Assembly (NCBI GenBank): GCA_011051825.1
Contig: DRKH01000325.1
Location: 1-26,312, forward strand
DNA length: 26,312 nt
Reading direction: 5' to 3'
Source of the DNA: Desulfobulbus sp.
GTDB taxonomy: Bacteria > Desulfobacterota > Desulfobulbia > Desulfobulbales > Desulfobulbaceae
Below, one piece after another: positions 1-6,915 of the stretch; position 1 is the stretch's first letter; every line of letters begins with the position of its first letter. The notes below the pieces were generated by a model. The model saw nothing but the letters and a program-made list of their open reading frames with translations. It searched no databases and was not told the DNA's origin. The translations under genes were made by a program, and so were the position numbers.

Positions 1-2067
1 ATTGCCAAACTGACCCTGCCTGAATACGTGGACAGTTTTGCCGTCCTCATCCGGCGGCTCATGGTCATGGAGAACATCAATGTCCTCTTCGGGCTGATCT
101 GCATGGGAGAACGAACCTATCTGATTGCCCGCAGCCGGATCCCGGAAGTCAATGTCGGTCGCATTGCCCGTGAGTTCGGCGGCGGCGGTCACGCCTCGGC
201 GGCCTCGGCCACTATTCGGAATATGACCGTATTCGAGGCCGAGGAACGGCTGATTCGCCTGCTGCACCAACACATCCGCCCCAGGGCCATAGCCGGGGAG
301 CTCATGTCCGCCCCGGTCCTGGCCGTTCCACCGGAAACCACCATTGACGAGGCCAACAACCTTTTGACCCGCTACAACATAACGGTCCTGCCGGTGGTTC
401 GCCGGATGCCGGGCGAACACGACCGAGACCAGCCATCGGAACTGCTGGGCATGATCTCAAGAAGGGTGGTGGAAAAGGCAAAATTCCACAAGCTCGGCCA
501 CCTTCCGGTTTCCGACTACATGACTACGGAAATCGCCACCCTGCCCGTCACCGCAACCCTGGCCGACATCCAGGAACTGATAATCGAACACCGGCAACGG
601 CTGATTCCGGTCATGAATGGAGAGGATATCCTCGGGGTTATCACCCGGACCGATCTGCTCAACCTGCTGGTCAATGATCCATCCCATCTCCCGAAAAATC
701 TGCTGCAGGAAGATGAACATCCGTCAGTGGAACGAACCCGGAACCTGAACCGACTGATAGTCGACAACCTGGACCGAGACATTGTTCTCCTGCTGAGAGA
801 CGTGGGAGAGACCGCCGCGGCCCTGGGCTATGACGCCTTTGTGGTGGGGGGCTTTGTCCGTGACCTGCTGCTGCAGATCGACAATCTGGATATCGACATC
901 GTTATTGAAGGCGACGGTATCCGCTTTGCCCGGAAACTGGCTGCCAGACGCAATGGTTCGGTACGGACCCATGAAAAATTTGCCACCGCAACCGTCATCC
1001 TGCCCGACGGCAAACGAATCGATGTGGCCACCGCCCGCCTGGAATACTATGAATACCCTGCGGCCATGCCCACCGTGGAGCTCTCCTCCATCAAGCTTGA
1101 CCTGTACCGAAGAGATTTTACCATCAACGCCATGGCCATCCACCTCAATCCGGACCGCTTCGGCACTCTGGTCGACTTCTTCAACAGCCAAAACGATCTC
1201 AAGGAACGACGGATCCAGGTTCTGCATAATTTGAGTTTTGTCGAGGATCCCACCCGCATATTTCGGGCGATCCGTTTTGAGCAGCGGCTGGATTTCCGCA
1301 TCACCCGCCATACGGAAAAATTGATCAAAAATGCAATCAGCATGAACCTGTTTGATCATTTCTCCGGAGTTCGTTTTTTCGGCGAACTCAAACAGATCCT
1401 GTCGGCGGACAACCCTCTGCCCGCCCTGCGGCGGATGAATGACTTTTCGCTCTTCCCCTTTCTCTGGCCCGACCTGCGTCCCAACCTGAAGATCGACCGA
1501 CGCTTTGTCCATGTCATGACCCAGGCTTCCCGGGCGGTTTCCTGGTTCCGGCTCCTGTACCTGCGTAAACCCTGTATGTTCTGGGCGGTCTATATCCTTG
1601 CCATCATGAGCCGTTCGCGGGTCAAAGAACTGATCAACTTCTGTACCCGGTTTGAAGTCCCGGACAAACAGACTAAAATGCTTCTTCGCCAGAAAACCGA
1701 GGGAGAACGGATTGCCGGCGAGATGCTCCGCCGTCCGTACATGAAGCCCAGTGAAATCTACTGGCTGCTGCTGGATCTGGAGAACGAAGGCCTGCTGTAT
1801 CTGATGACCATTGCGCGGAAAAAATACATTCAGAAGGCGGTCTCCCAGTTTGTGACCAGCCTCCGCGACACCACCCCGCTGGTCAGCGGCAGGGATCTGC
1901 AGAAACTCGGCTACCCCCCGGGACCGCAATTCCGCACCATGATGAACCATGTTCTCGAAGCCCAGCTGAACGGGACGATTCGAACAAAAAAAGAAGCGCT
2001 GGCCCTTGTCAAATCCAGCTATCATCCTTACCCGTCAAAGAAGAGCAAGAAACAGGGAGAGCGGTGA
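1..2067 (+). CDS. DHHA1-CBS-CBS-poly(A) polymerase/CCA tRNA nucleotidyltransferase fusion, 5' partial
   Basis: The frame is open from base 1, so the true start and the N-terminal DHH domain lie outside the window; the GTG at 28 is internal. In order, the visible part has a DHHA1 tail with the glycine-rich motif GGGGHASAAS (about 178-207), two CBS domains (about 300-690), and a class II poly(A) polymerase/CCA-adding head with GGFVRDLLL (about 846) and the metal-binding D-x-D in NLDIDIVIEG (about 883). An RNA- and substrate-binding helical region runs to the stop. Members of this family add or repair CCA at tRNA 3' ends or add A residues; the CBS pair probably senses adenylates. The fusion is typical of delta-proteobacterial and some other deep-branching genomes. 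It ends with a Lys-rich tail. Domain calls are from motifs; whether it makes CCA or poly(A) cannot be told from sequence alone. Confidence 0.9.
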   Translation: MAKLTLPEYVDSFAVLIRRLMVMENINVLFGLICMGERTYLIARSRIPEVNVGRIAREFGGGGHASAASATIRNMTVFEAEERLIRLLHQHIRPRAIAGELMSAPVLAVPPETTIDEANNLLTRYNITVLPVVRRMPGEHDRDQPSELLGMISRRVVEKAKFHKLGHLPVSDYMTTEIATLPVTATLADIQELIIEHRQRLIPVMNGEDILGVITRTDLLNLLVNDPSHLPKNLLQEDEHPSVERTRNLNRLIVDNLDRDIVLLLRDVGETAAALGYDAFVVGGFVRDLLLQIDNLDIDIVIEGDGIRFARKLAARRNGSVRTHEKFATATVILPDGKRIDVATARLEYYEYPAAMPTVELSSIKLDLYRRDFTINAMAIHLNPDRFGTLVDFFNSQNDLKERRIQVLHNLSFVEDPTRIFRAIRFEQRLDFRITRHTEKLIKNAISMNLFDHFSGVRFFGELKQILSADNPLPALRRMNDFSLFPFLWPDLRPNLKIDRRFVHVMTQASRAVSWFRLLYLRKPCMFWAVYILAIMSRSRVKELINFCTRFEVPDKQTKMLLRQKTEGERIAGEMLRRPYMKPSEIYWLLLDLENEGLLYLMTIARKKYIQKAVSQFVTSLRDTTPLVSGRDLQKLGYPPGPQFRTMMNHVLEAQLNGTIRTKKEALALVKSSYHPYPSKKSKKQGER

Positions 2068-2157
2068 AAAACTCATTTCACCCGCCTCCTCTTCAACGTA
2101 TATTTTTGTAACTGGTCACAGGATTTGTAACCATGTGTTTTTACCTATTTTAAATCC

Positions 2158-2315
2158 GTAAGTGTTCAGGGGTGCCGTAGATTCGTGCAGGCGTGACTGG
2201 CCGCAGGTAAGCGGAGCGTAGCGGAGACTCCGATAGCCCTTCTATGCGGGCGGTTACGACCGTGCGAAGAGGTAAGCGAGGGACGAGACTCCGTGCGGTG
2301 CCCCTGAACACTTAC
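2158..2315. repeat. Palindromic interspersed repeat, family 1, copy A (158 bp)
   Basis: It is bounded by a perfect 15-bp inverted repeat, GTAAGTGTTCAGGGG (2158-2172) and its complement at 2301-2315. Inside are further family words, such as GGTAAGCG, GAGACTCCGATAGCCC and CGAGACTCCGTGCGGTG, which recur in the copies near 12182, 14566, 14763, 16511 and 25600. It contains no convincing coding frame. It fills most of the gap between the nucleotidyltransferase gene and the ferredoxin and ends about 25 bases before the ferredoxin ribosome binding site. Confidence 0.85.
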
Positions 2316-2352
2316 ATATTTTTTTCAGATCTGAATTCCGGAGGTAAAAAAA

Positions 2353-2544
2353 ATGGCAAAACAAGTAGCGATAGATACCGATGAATGCATAGGCTGTGAG
2401 ACCTGTGTCGAACTGTGCCCGGAGGTATTCGCCTTTGACGAGGACGCTGAAAAGGCGCATGTGATCAAAGCAGAAGGCGGGGACGAAGACTGTATCGACG
2501 AAGCGGTCGGCTCCTGCCCGGCCGGCTGCATCTCCTATGAATAA
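2353..2544 (+). CDS. Single-cluster [4Fe-4S] ferredoxin
   Basis: This 63-residue cytoplasmic electron carrier has cluster ligands Cys12, Cys15 and Cys18 (CIGCETC) and the remote Cys55 (SCPAG). Cys22 and Cys47 sit where clostridial-type second-cluster ligands would be and, as in Desulfovibrio single-cluster ferredoxins, are spaced to form a disulfide instead. Cys59 is extra. The protein is very acidic (Asp/Glu-rich middle), typical of ferredoxins docking to oxidoreductases such as pyruvate:ferredoxin oxidoreductase. The start is set by a strong GGAGGT at 2340-2345, 7 bases before ATG. It stands alone between a palindromic repeat and a hairpin, so it is probably monocistronic. The family call is firm; the partner enzyme is not visible here. 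Confidence 0.93.
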   Translation: MAKQVAIDTDECIGCETCVELCPEVFAFDEDAEKAHVIKAEGGDEDCIDEAVGSCPAGCISYE

Positions 2545-2558
2545 TCTCAAGTAACTAT

Positions 2559-2606
2559 CTTCCCGGCATCCACCATCAGGAACGCCGGGAAGACCACTCC
2601 CCTTTT
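2559..2606 (+). terminator. Probable terminator after the ferredoxin gene
   Basis: A perfect 9-bp stem, CTTCCCGGC / GCCGGGAAG (2559-2567 and 2584-2592), is followed after a short C-rich spacer by a T5 run at 2602-2606. The gap between stem and T run makes it a weak intrinsic terminator; it may act only partly before the downstream protease gene. Confidence 0.5.
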
Positions 2607-2626
2607 TAATCTGACACCTGAATTTA

Positions 2627-3247
2627 ATGGATATTAATCACTTTATACAACAAATCATCATCCTGGCACCGCCGTTCCTGCTGGCCCTGACCTTTCACGA
2701 ACTGGCACATGGCTATGTGGCATGGAACCTGGGCGACCCAACGGCCAAGAATGCCGGACGCCTGACCATGAATCCACTCAAGCACCTGGATCCATTGGGG
2801 GTCATTGCCTTCATCATTATGAAAATCGGCTGGGCCAAGCCGGTGCCGATCAATCCCAACTATTTTAAAAATCCGCAAAAGGGTATGCTGCTGGTTGCCC
2901 TGGCCGGACCGGCGGCCAATGTCATACTGGCTGTTGCCAGTGCCATCCTGGTCAAAATTCTTTTAGCTGTGCCGATTATCCCCATGTTTGTCCTTAAACC
3001 CCTGGTCGGCATGCTGGTGGCAAGCGTCTGGATCAATATCATGCTGGCGGTCTTCAACTGTCTACCGATTCCCCCGCTGGACGGCTCCAAAGTCCTGATG
3101 GGGATTCTGCCTGCGCAGACGGCACGCAGTTATGCAAAGCTTGAGCCTTTTGGATTTATCCTGCTGCTGGTCCTCTTTTACACCGGCGTCATCTCCAAAG
3201 TCATTATGCCCGTTATCAACTTTGCCAACGGCCTGCTCCTGGGCTGA
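2627..3247 (+). CDS. Site-2 protease family (M50) membrane metalloprotease
   Basis: This 206-residue polytopic inner-membrane protein has the zinc motif HELAH (His24, Glu25, His28) in its first hydrophobic segment. The second M50 signature, NCLPIPPLDG, gives the third zinc ligand Asp152. About four to five further hydrophobic segments follow (roughly 55-75, 88-112, 115-140, 172-195). It is the short YwhC/Rv-type form without PDZ domain, cystathionine-beta-synthase domain or long periplasmic loops, unlike RseP (about 450 residues). Such proteins cut substrates within the bilayer; the substrate is unknown. The start ATG lacks an obvious Shine-Dalgarno sequence (ACACCTGAATTTA precedes it), but the HELAH position relative to it is normal. 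Its 3' end abuts a helicase-tail remnant on the other strand. Confidence 0.9.
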   Translation: MDINHFIQQIIILAPPFLLALTFHELAHGYVAWNLGDPTAKNAGRLTMNPLKHLDPLGVIAFIIMKIGWAKPVPINPNYFKNPQKGMLLVALAGPAANVILAVASAILVKILLAVPIIPMFVLKPLVGMLVASVWINIMLAVFNCLPIPPLDGSKVLMGILPAQTARSYAKLEPFGFILLLVLFYTGVISKVIMPVINFANGLLLG

Positions 3248-3428
3248 AAATACAAAATTTATCCACCACGATACCGGGAAGAATATCCCATCCACACTTT
3301 TCTTTTGAAACATCCTCCGACTCGTGGCCTTGAGATCGTTCGTATTGCAACACCGCCTGCATTGCCAGCTGTTTCACCCTGGCCCGGGCAACAGGATCAG
3401 CAGCCCATTGAGGAATATTTTTCCCGTT
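3245..3428 (-). pseudogene. Remnant of a DUF3883-type helicase C-terminus
   Basis: On the minus strand an open frame without a start codon reads QWAADPVARARV, AMQAVLQYERSQG and then EDVSKEKCGWDI. This matches the entry part of the DUF3883 domain (A-x-x-AV-x-x-YE-x-x-x-G ... DVS-x-E-x-x-G-[YW]-DI), which lies at the end of many SNF2-type helicases of phage-defence loci. The frame is closed upstream by TGA at 3429-3431. Downstream it runs into the antisense of the protease gene and stops at 3216. Only about 60 codons remain, so it is a fragment. Recognition is from memory of the motif pattern and is not proven. Confidence 0.55.
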
Positions 3429-3521
3429 TCAGGTCAAGCAACCCCTGAGATATGTTGACTTTTGTTTCTGTACCGAAACTTGACAGCATTAAATAAATCT
3501 GTCCCCTTTTTCACTTCTTTT

Positions 3522-3791
3522 TCACTTTTTCGTCTTTTTTCGTCTGTGGCCGACAGCCAAGACCAAAATAACTATTTTTTCCTGTTGAACTTCACAGATC
3601 AGGCGATAATCACCGACACGATACTTCCACAGACCTGATAATGACCGGCGCAATGGATCGCCATACCTTTGCGGATCCTCAGCAGTTTCAATGCGTTTCT
3701 TGAGATATTTAAGAATGTCCCTTTGCGTTTGCTTTCCAAGCTTATCGAGTTGCCTCCTTGCTGTCTCAGAGAATTTAACCTGCCAGATCAA
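3522..3791 (-). CDS. RelE/ParE-family toxin (TTG start)
   Basis: About 89 residues. The fold pattern is VKFSETARRQLDKL, then a Lys/Arg-rich helix, DPLRRSLSGLWKYRVGDYRLIC and a final strand EKIVILVLAVGHR. This is the classic RelE/ParE arrangement with the conserved G-L-W-x-R-x-G-D-Y-R core. The toxin is either a ribosome-dependent mRNA endonuclease (RelE) or a gyrase poison (ParE); the terminal HRR and the YR-rich core fit RelE better. Start: TTG at 3789-3791 is preceded by GGAG at 3799-3802, 7 bases upstream, whereas the in-frame ATG at 3807-3809 has no ribosome binding site and adds only MKWRKN. The gene overlaps the antitoxin by 17 bases, so the pair is translationally coupled. The C-terminal tail is Lys/Arg-rich. 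Confidence 0.87.
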   Translation of the reverse strand: MIWQVKFSETARRQLDKLGKQTQRDILKYLKKRIETAEDPQRYGDPLRRSLSGLWKYRVGDYRLICEVQQEKIVILVLAVGHRRKKTKK

Positions 3792-4002
3792 GTTCTTTCT
3801 CCACTTCATCCAGAGTGTAAGTCTTTTCCTGGCCCTTGCGGATACGCTCAAGAGTTTTTTCGGCTAAATAGACTTCTTCCATTTCATCGAGTTGACCCAA
3901 GATTGCCTCTTTAATATAAAACGCTTTTGTCCTTCCTGTTGCGGCAGCAAGATCATTTAATCTTTGTTCTGCCTCTGCGGGTAATCGAACTGAAGTAGGC
4001 AT
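3775..4002 (-). CDS. Ribbon-helix-helix antitoxin (RelB/DUF6290-like)
   Basis: This 75-residue protein has an N-terminal ribbon (MPTSVRLPAEAEQRL), followed by helices around a G-R-T-K turn (about residues 22-40): the RHH DNA-binding fold. The acidic C-terminus (TYTLDEVEKELDLAG) probably wraps the toxin. It lies immediately upstream of the RelE/ParE gene with a 17-base overlap and neutralises it, and by family rule represses its own promoter. AGGAGG lies 8 bases before the ATG. A good promoter (4051-4078) and repeated TGAATAC boxes precede it. Stabilisation of the neighbouring defence island is a plausible role. Confidence 0.9.
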   Translation of the reverse strand: MPTSVRLPAEAEQRLNDLAAATGRTKAFYIKEAILGQLDEMEEVYLAEKTLERIRKGQEKTYTLDEVEKELDLAG

Positions 4003-4026
4003 ATGAAGTTCCTCCTGACTAAATGT

Positions 4027-4078
4027 GTATTCATAGTATCGCTTGTATTTATTGTATTCACTCTAACGGGCGTGTCAA
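4027..4078 (-). promoter_or_regulatory. Promoter/operator of the toxin-antitoxin operon
   Basis: On the minus strand there is a consensus -35 TTGACA (4073-4078), a 16-base spacer and -10 TACAAT (4051-4056). The heptamer TGAATAC occurs twice on the same strand (4054-4060 and 4027-4033), one copy overlapping the -10. This arrangement suits cooperative binding by the RHH antitoxin. The distance to the ATG (4002) leaves a leader of about 40 bases. Confidence 0.72.
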
Positions 4079-4079
4079 C

Positions 4080-4280
4080 TTATTCTTGTATATAATCAGG
4101 TTGGGGAGAGTTGGAGGTCAACTGCAAATTGGTTAAGGCACTTTCTTTAAATCGTCTGGCAAGATCCCTGTCCGGAACATCATGCCCGCCATGGCTTACT
4201 CGTTCTGCAACCCGCAAACGTGACATTTCCACATCTGGTAAGGCGAGATAGATCGCCACTGGCTCATATCCAAGCCCCAC
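4080..4280 (-). pseudogene. Remnant of a zeta-toxin-like P-loop kinase
   Basis: A 66-codon frame carries the late part of the zeta-toxin/P-loop kinase family: VAIYLALPDVEMSRLRVAER, then SHGGHDVPDRDLARRF. The invariant-looking R-V-A-x-R-V-x-x-G-G-H-x-[IV]-P run is characteristic. The Walker A half is absent: upstream sequence is the end of the RNA ligase gene, whose last codons overlap this frame (4264-4280). After FKESALTNL the sequence no longer looks like the family, so the 3' end is also replaced. Translation of an ATG at 4280 would give a domain without a nucleotide-binding loop. It is best read as a gene fragment; it may mark where a kinase once followed the ligase. Confidence 0.6.
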
Positions 4281-4953
4281 TCACAAGAGTATTGGGTCGA
4301 ATTTGTGATTTCGACCAATGTTCGTTAACCGCCTGAATAAAAGCGGGACGAACTAATTTTGCGCGACTGACAAGCCGACCATCACGTTCATATCGAAGAT
4401 AAATCCCTTCGGCAGGCTCTGATGACAACTTGGAACATGCCAATAATTCTTCTAATTCAGGAAATGAAAAATGGCCGTTGGCAAGTAACGGGACAGCGGG
4501 GATACCTGCTTTTTTTAAGAGATTGTCCCTTTTCTTTACAGGCCAGAAGTTCCTCGTCTTCTTTTCGAGGACATCAAATCCTAAAAACCAGCTTGGAAGT
4601 TTGCTGTAAGAAACGGAATGCCTGGCATAGCACCATTCACCAAAAAGGATCAACCGATCCTCTAACGCATCAAAAAGAAGATCTGCTTTAACATGCAGCC
4701 AATCGGGCAGTTTTTTCCATTGACCAGTAAACGGTTTGTCGAGGTAACCGCCTCGGTTTTGTAGAAGAAGATTGCCCCCTTTATCAAAGGAAATCCCAAG
4801 ATTTGCCCCATCAATTTTTTCTTCAACAATGAGTTTGTGACGTAAAAATTCTTTCCGTTGTTCTTCATCCAAGACCTTATCTCCCCTGATAGACACTCCG
4901 GGAAGAACTGCCAAGTGAGGTGTAGACGGAAATTTAATAAAATTACGCACCAT
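4264..4953 (-). CDS. RNA ligase family protein (Rnl2-like adenylyltransferase)
   Basis: The product is 229 residues. Motif I of nucleotidyl transferases is EEKIDGAN, with Lys46 as the predicted AMP-accepting nucleophile. A central LFGEWCYARHSV (motif III region) follows, then motif IV AEGIYLRY and motif V RAKLVRP. This is the minimal catalytic core of T4 Rnl2-like RNA ligases (RNA_ligase family). It lacks the long C-terminal domain of Rnl2, so it is shorter than the phage enzyme (about 330 residues). Such enzymes join a 3'-OH to a 5'-phosphate in RNA using ATP. It overlaps the upstream PIN gene by 11 bases, and AGGAG lies 13 bases upstream inside that gene. It is thus the last intact gene of an AAA-PIN-ligase operon. 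A role in repairing RNA cut by the PIN partner is inference. Confidence 0.85.
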   Translation of the reverse strand: MVRNFIKFPSTPHLAVLPGVSIRGDKVLDEEQRKEFLRHKLIVEEKIDGANLGISFDKGGNLLLQNRGGYLDKPFTGQWKKLPDWLHVKADLLFDALEDRLILFGEWCYARHSVSYSKLPSWFLGFDVLEKKTRNFWPVKKRDNLLKKAGIPAVPLLANGHFSFPELEELLACSKLSSEPAEGIYLRYERDGRLVSRAKLVRPAFIQAVNEHWSKSQIRPNTLVSGAWI

Positions 4954-5488
4954 CTTGAACCATCTTCTCCTGATATTTCTTTTTAACGTAATCCGGACAA
5001 AGGAAAATCACAGCAATCCCAACATCGTTTAAGGCATCTTTCCACCCCCACCACTTACTGTCAGTTGCCTGAAGAATAGGCGGTTTTTCAGGGTGGGCAT
5101 TAGCTACAGCGACAAATTTTCGATCAGAGATATCAAACTCTTGTAAATCATCGTGGTTAGGGAATTCTTCGTAGGAATCGTCTCTTTTGGTAATACTCAC
5201 TCGATCTTCATCCAACAAATAATATTGGTAATCATGAACCCATTTCATGAAGTGATCACCAATTCCAGGTTGACCACTCATGGAAAGTTGTTTCCGATAT
5301 TCATCGAAAATATCATTTTCATCATCTAAAATAAGCTTTCCACGGCCCGATGTCACATGCTCTACTGCCTTAATACATGCGTCAACACAATCCACAAGCT
5401 CATCAACAATATTCATTGGATCTTTGGCAAGATTGGCGACGACCGGAACGTTGGTATCAACAATACATTTTGAAGGCAGACTATTCAT
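4943..5488 (-). CDS. PIN-domain protein (predicted RNase)
   Basis: The product is 181 residues. It opens with the PIN strand CIVDTNVPVVAN, with Asp11 the first acidic metal ligand. Further ligands are plausible at Glu57 or Glu63 (LDDENDIFDEYRK), Asp122 (DISDRKFVAVANA) and Asp143 (QATDSKWWGW), followed by a closing strand VIFLCP. This order matches the four-acid PIN active site, although the middle region is more divergent than in VapC. PIN enzymes hydrolyse single-stranded RNA, leaving 5'-phosphate and 3'-OH. Its start overlaps the end of the AAA ATPase gene by 8 bases and its end overlaps the ligase by 11, so the three are co-translated. No antitoxin-like partner is adjacent; control probably comes from the AAA ATPase. 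No strong ribosome binding site is visible. Confidence 0.78.
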   Translation of the reverse strand: MNSLPSKCIVDTNVPVVANLAKDPMNIVDELVDCVDACIKAVEHVTSGRGKLILDDENDIFDEYRKQLSMSGQPGIGDHFMKWVHDYQYYLLDEDRVSITKRDDSYEEFPNHDDLQEFDISDRKFVAVANAHPEKPPILQATDSKWWGWKDALNDVGIAVIFLCPDYVKKKYQEKMVQDGA

Positions 5489-6905
5489 TGTTGACCGTAT
5501 CCACTTTATTTTTAATCATTGCCTTTCTTTTGAGCATAGCCGCTTTTGCCTGGGCTGTAATATCCCCCATCTCGTCACCGAAAAAATTTTCCGGCCAATT
5601 AGTGATATTACCAAAAAGATCAATCTGCAGTGGTTCTAATTTTGCTGGGGTTTTTGAGGCCATCGCAAAATAAGCAGATACATCTTTCCGAGATATTTCT
5701 TTAGGTTTTTTATTTTCTGCAATACGTCGTTGTAGTCTGCGGAGAAAATGTTCTGAATGGGTTTCGATGATAAGCTGAATATTTCTGTCTTTTCCATTTT
5801 CCCGAGAATTTATGACATCAATAAAAACATCAGCCAAAGCGGCCTGGGCACTGGGGTGCAGGTGTATCTCAGGTTGTTCAATGATGATAATAGAACCCTG
5901 CGGAGCATAAAAGCACTGTACCAGTACAGGTAAAACCTGTGAGATGCCAAAGCCGACATCAGGCAAGTCAACAAAATCATGTGATCCTGTTGTGCACACT
6001 TTAACCTCATATTCCTGGCGGGTTTCAGAAATTGGATTGACTTTAAATTTTTCAATCAATCCCATTTCCTTCAATTTTTCGGCGATGAGTTGCATAAATG
6101 GTTTTGCCTGACGTTTATAGCCCAAGCTGATTTTTCTCTCTTGAGCCGCCAGCATTGCAGCAACAGCATTTTCTCCGCCATAACCCACATCTTCGGGAAT
6201 AATTCCAGCCCAGGAATAAAGGCGTTCTGTTTTGGTTCGCAAAGGGCCAAGATAAAAAACTGACTGAAAAAGTTTTTCCTGTTCAAGGTTTAAGGTTTGG
6301 ACAAAATCTGCATTTTTGTAATAAGCAACTACTTCATCAGGAAATCCATAAAAACGAACCGTTGTTGAGGGATACCATACCCGGCCTGGGTTACGTTTAA
6401 GTTGATAGTCTTCGGCTATCACCTCATATTCAATCTTGGAACTTTCGCGACGATTCATACCAATAGATAACGAAATATTATTTCCTTTTAAGAGCGAATA
6501 GTTAAAGCTGTCCAGCACAACAGTATGGTGGTCTTCGCCTGTCATTCCAACGGTGGCGCTAAAGGACAATTGTTTCCCTTGGTATTGACTTCCCGACAAC
6601 GGATCCTTGAATTTAATATTTTTCCTTAAATCCCAAGTATATTCAAAGCTAATTTTGTTATCTTTGTTTCTGTGATAGACCATTTCCAGATAGGATCCTA
6701 ACTGGACAGCTGTATTTTTCCCGCCAGGATAAAATATCGCTTTTCGGTCTTGAGAATCGACTGTTTGCCGAAGCATCATCAACAATTGACCGATACTCGA
6801 TTTTCCGGAGCTATTGGTTCCAAAAAAGAGAGTAATCGGTGCCATTTTAATAGGATCCGTATCCTGCCAGTTTTTAAAATTTTTAATCCGCAGTTCTCTT
6901 AACAT
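5481..6905 (-). CDS. AAA family ATPase with DUF3696 C-terminus (SMC/ABC-like)
   Basis: The product is 474 residues. The start is MLRELRIKNFKNW, typical of OLD/RecF-like ATPases. Walker A is GTNSSGKS (29-36) and the ABC-type signature is VGFGISQVLP (317-326). Walker B is SIIIIEQPEIHLHP, with catalytic Glu343, and the switch histidine lies in ETHSEHF (383). The tail ITNWPENFFGDEMGD (about 434-448) is the DUF3696 signature. No TOPRIM or other nuclease domain is fused, so an effector must act in trans: the downstream PIN gene overlaps by 8 bases and is the obvious candidate. Proteins of this family sense phage or DNA states in several abortive-infection systems. AAGGCGG before the ATG is a weak ribosome binding site, and a broken small gene ends 10 bases upstream. 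Composition is AT-rich relative to flanking housekeeping genes. Confidence 0.88.
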   Translation of the reverse strand: MLRELRIKNFKNWQDTDPIKMAPITLFFGTNSSGKSSIGQLLMMLRQTVDSQDRKAIFYPGGKNTAVQLGSYLEMVYHRNKDNKISFEYTWDLRKNIKFKDPLSGSQYQGKQLSFSATVGMTGEDHHTVVLDSFNYSLLKGNNISLSIGMNRRESSKIEYEVIAEDYQLKRNPGRVWYPSTTVRFYGFPDEVVAYYKNADFVQTLNLEQEKLFQSVFYLGPLRTKTERLYSWAGIIPEDVGYGGENAVAAMLAAQERKISLGYKRQAKPFMQLIAEKLKEMGLIEKFKVNPISETRQEYEVKVCTTGSHDFVDLPDVGFGISQVLPVLVQCFYAPQGSIIIIEQPEIHLHPSAQAALADVFIDVINSRENGKDRNIQLIIETHSEHFLRRLQRRIAENKKPKEISRKDVSAYFAMASKTPAKLEPLQIDLFGNITNWPENFFGDEMGDITAQAKAAMLKRKAMIKNKVDTVNNE

Positions 6906-6915
6906 GTTATCCGCC

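Noticed and set aside
724..2025. 433-codon open frame on the minus strand
   Set aside because: It is the antisense of the nucleotidyltransferase fusion, whose motifs are unmistakable; the antisense product has no recognisable domain and no ribosome site.
3810..3851. Upstream extension of the toxin (MSVSARARKRLTLW...)
   Set aside because: It would lie deep within the antitoxin gene; the GGAG-TTG start gives the standard family length.
4943..5488. PIN gene as a VapC toxin with the ligase as antitoxin-like partner
   Set aside because: There is no small DNA-binding antitoxin beside it, the protein is longer than VapC, and it is coupled to an AAA ATPase instead.
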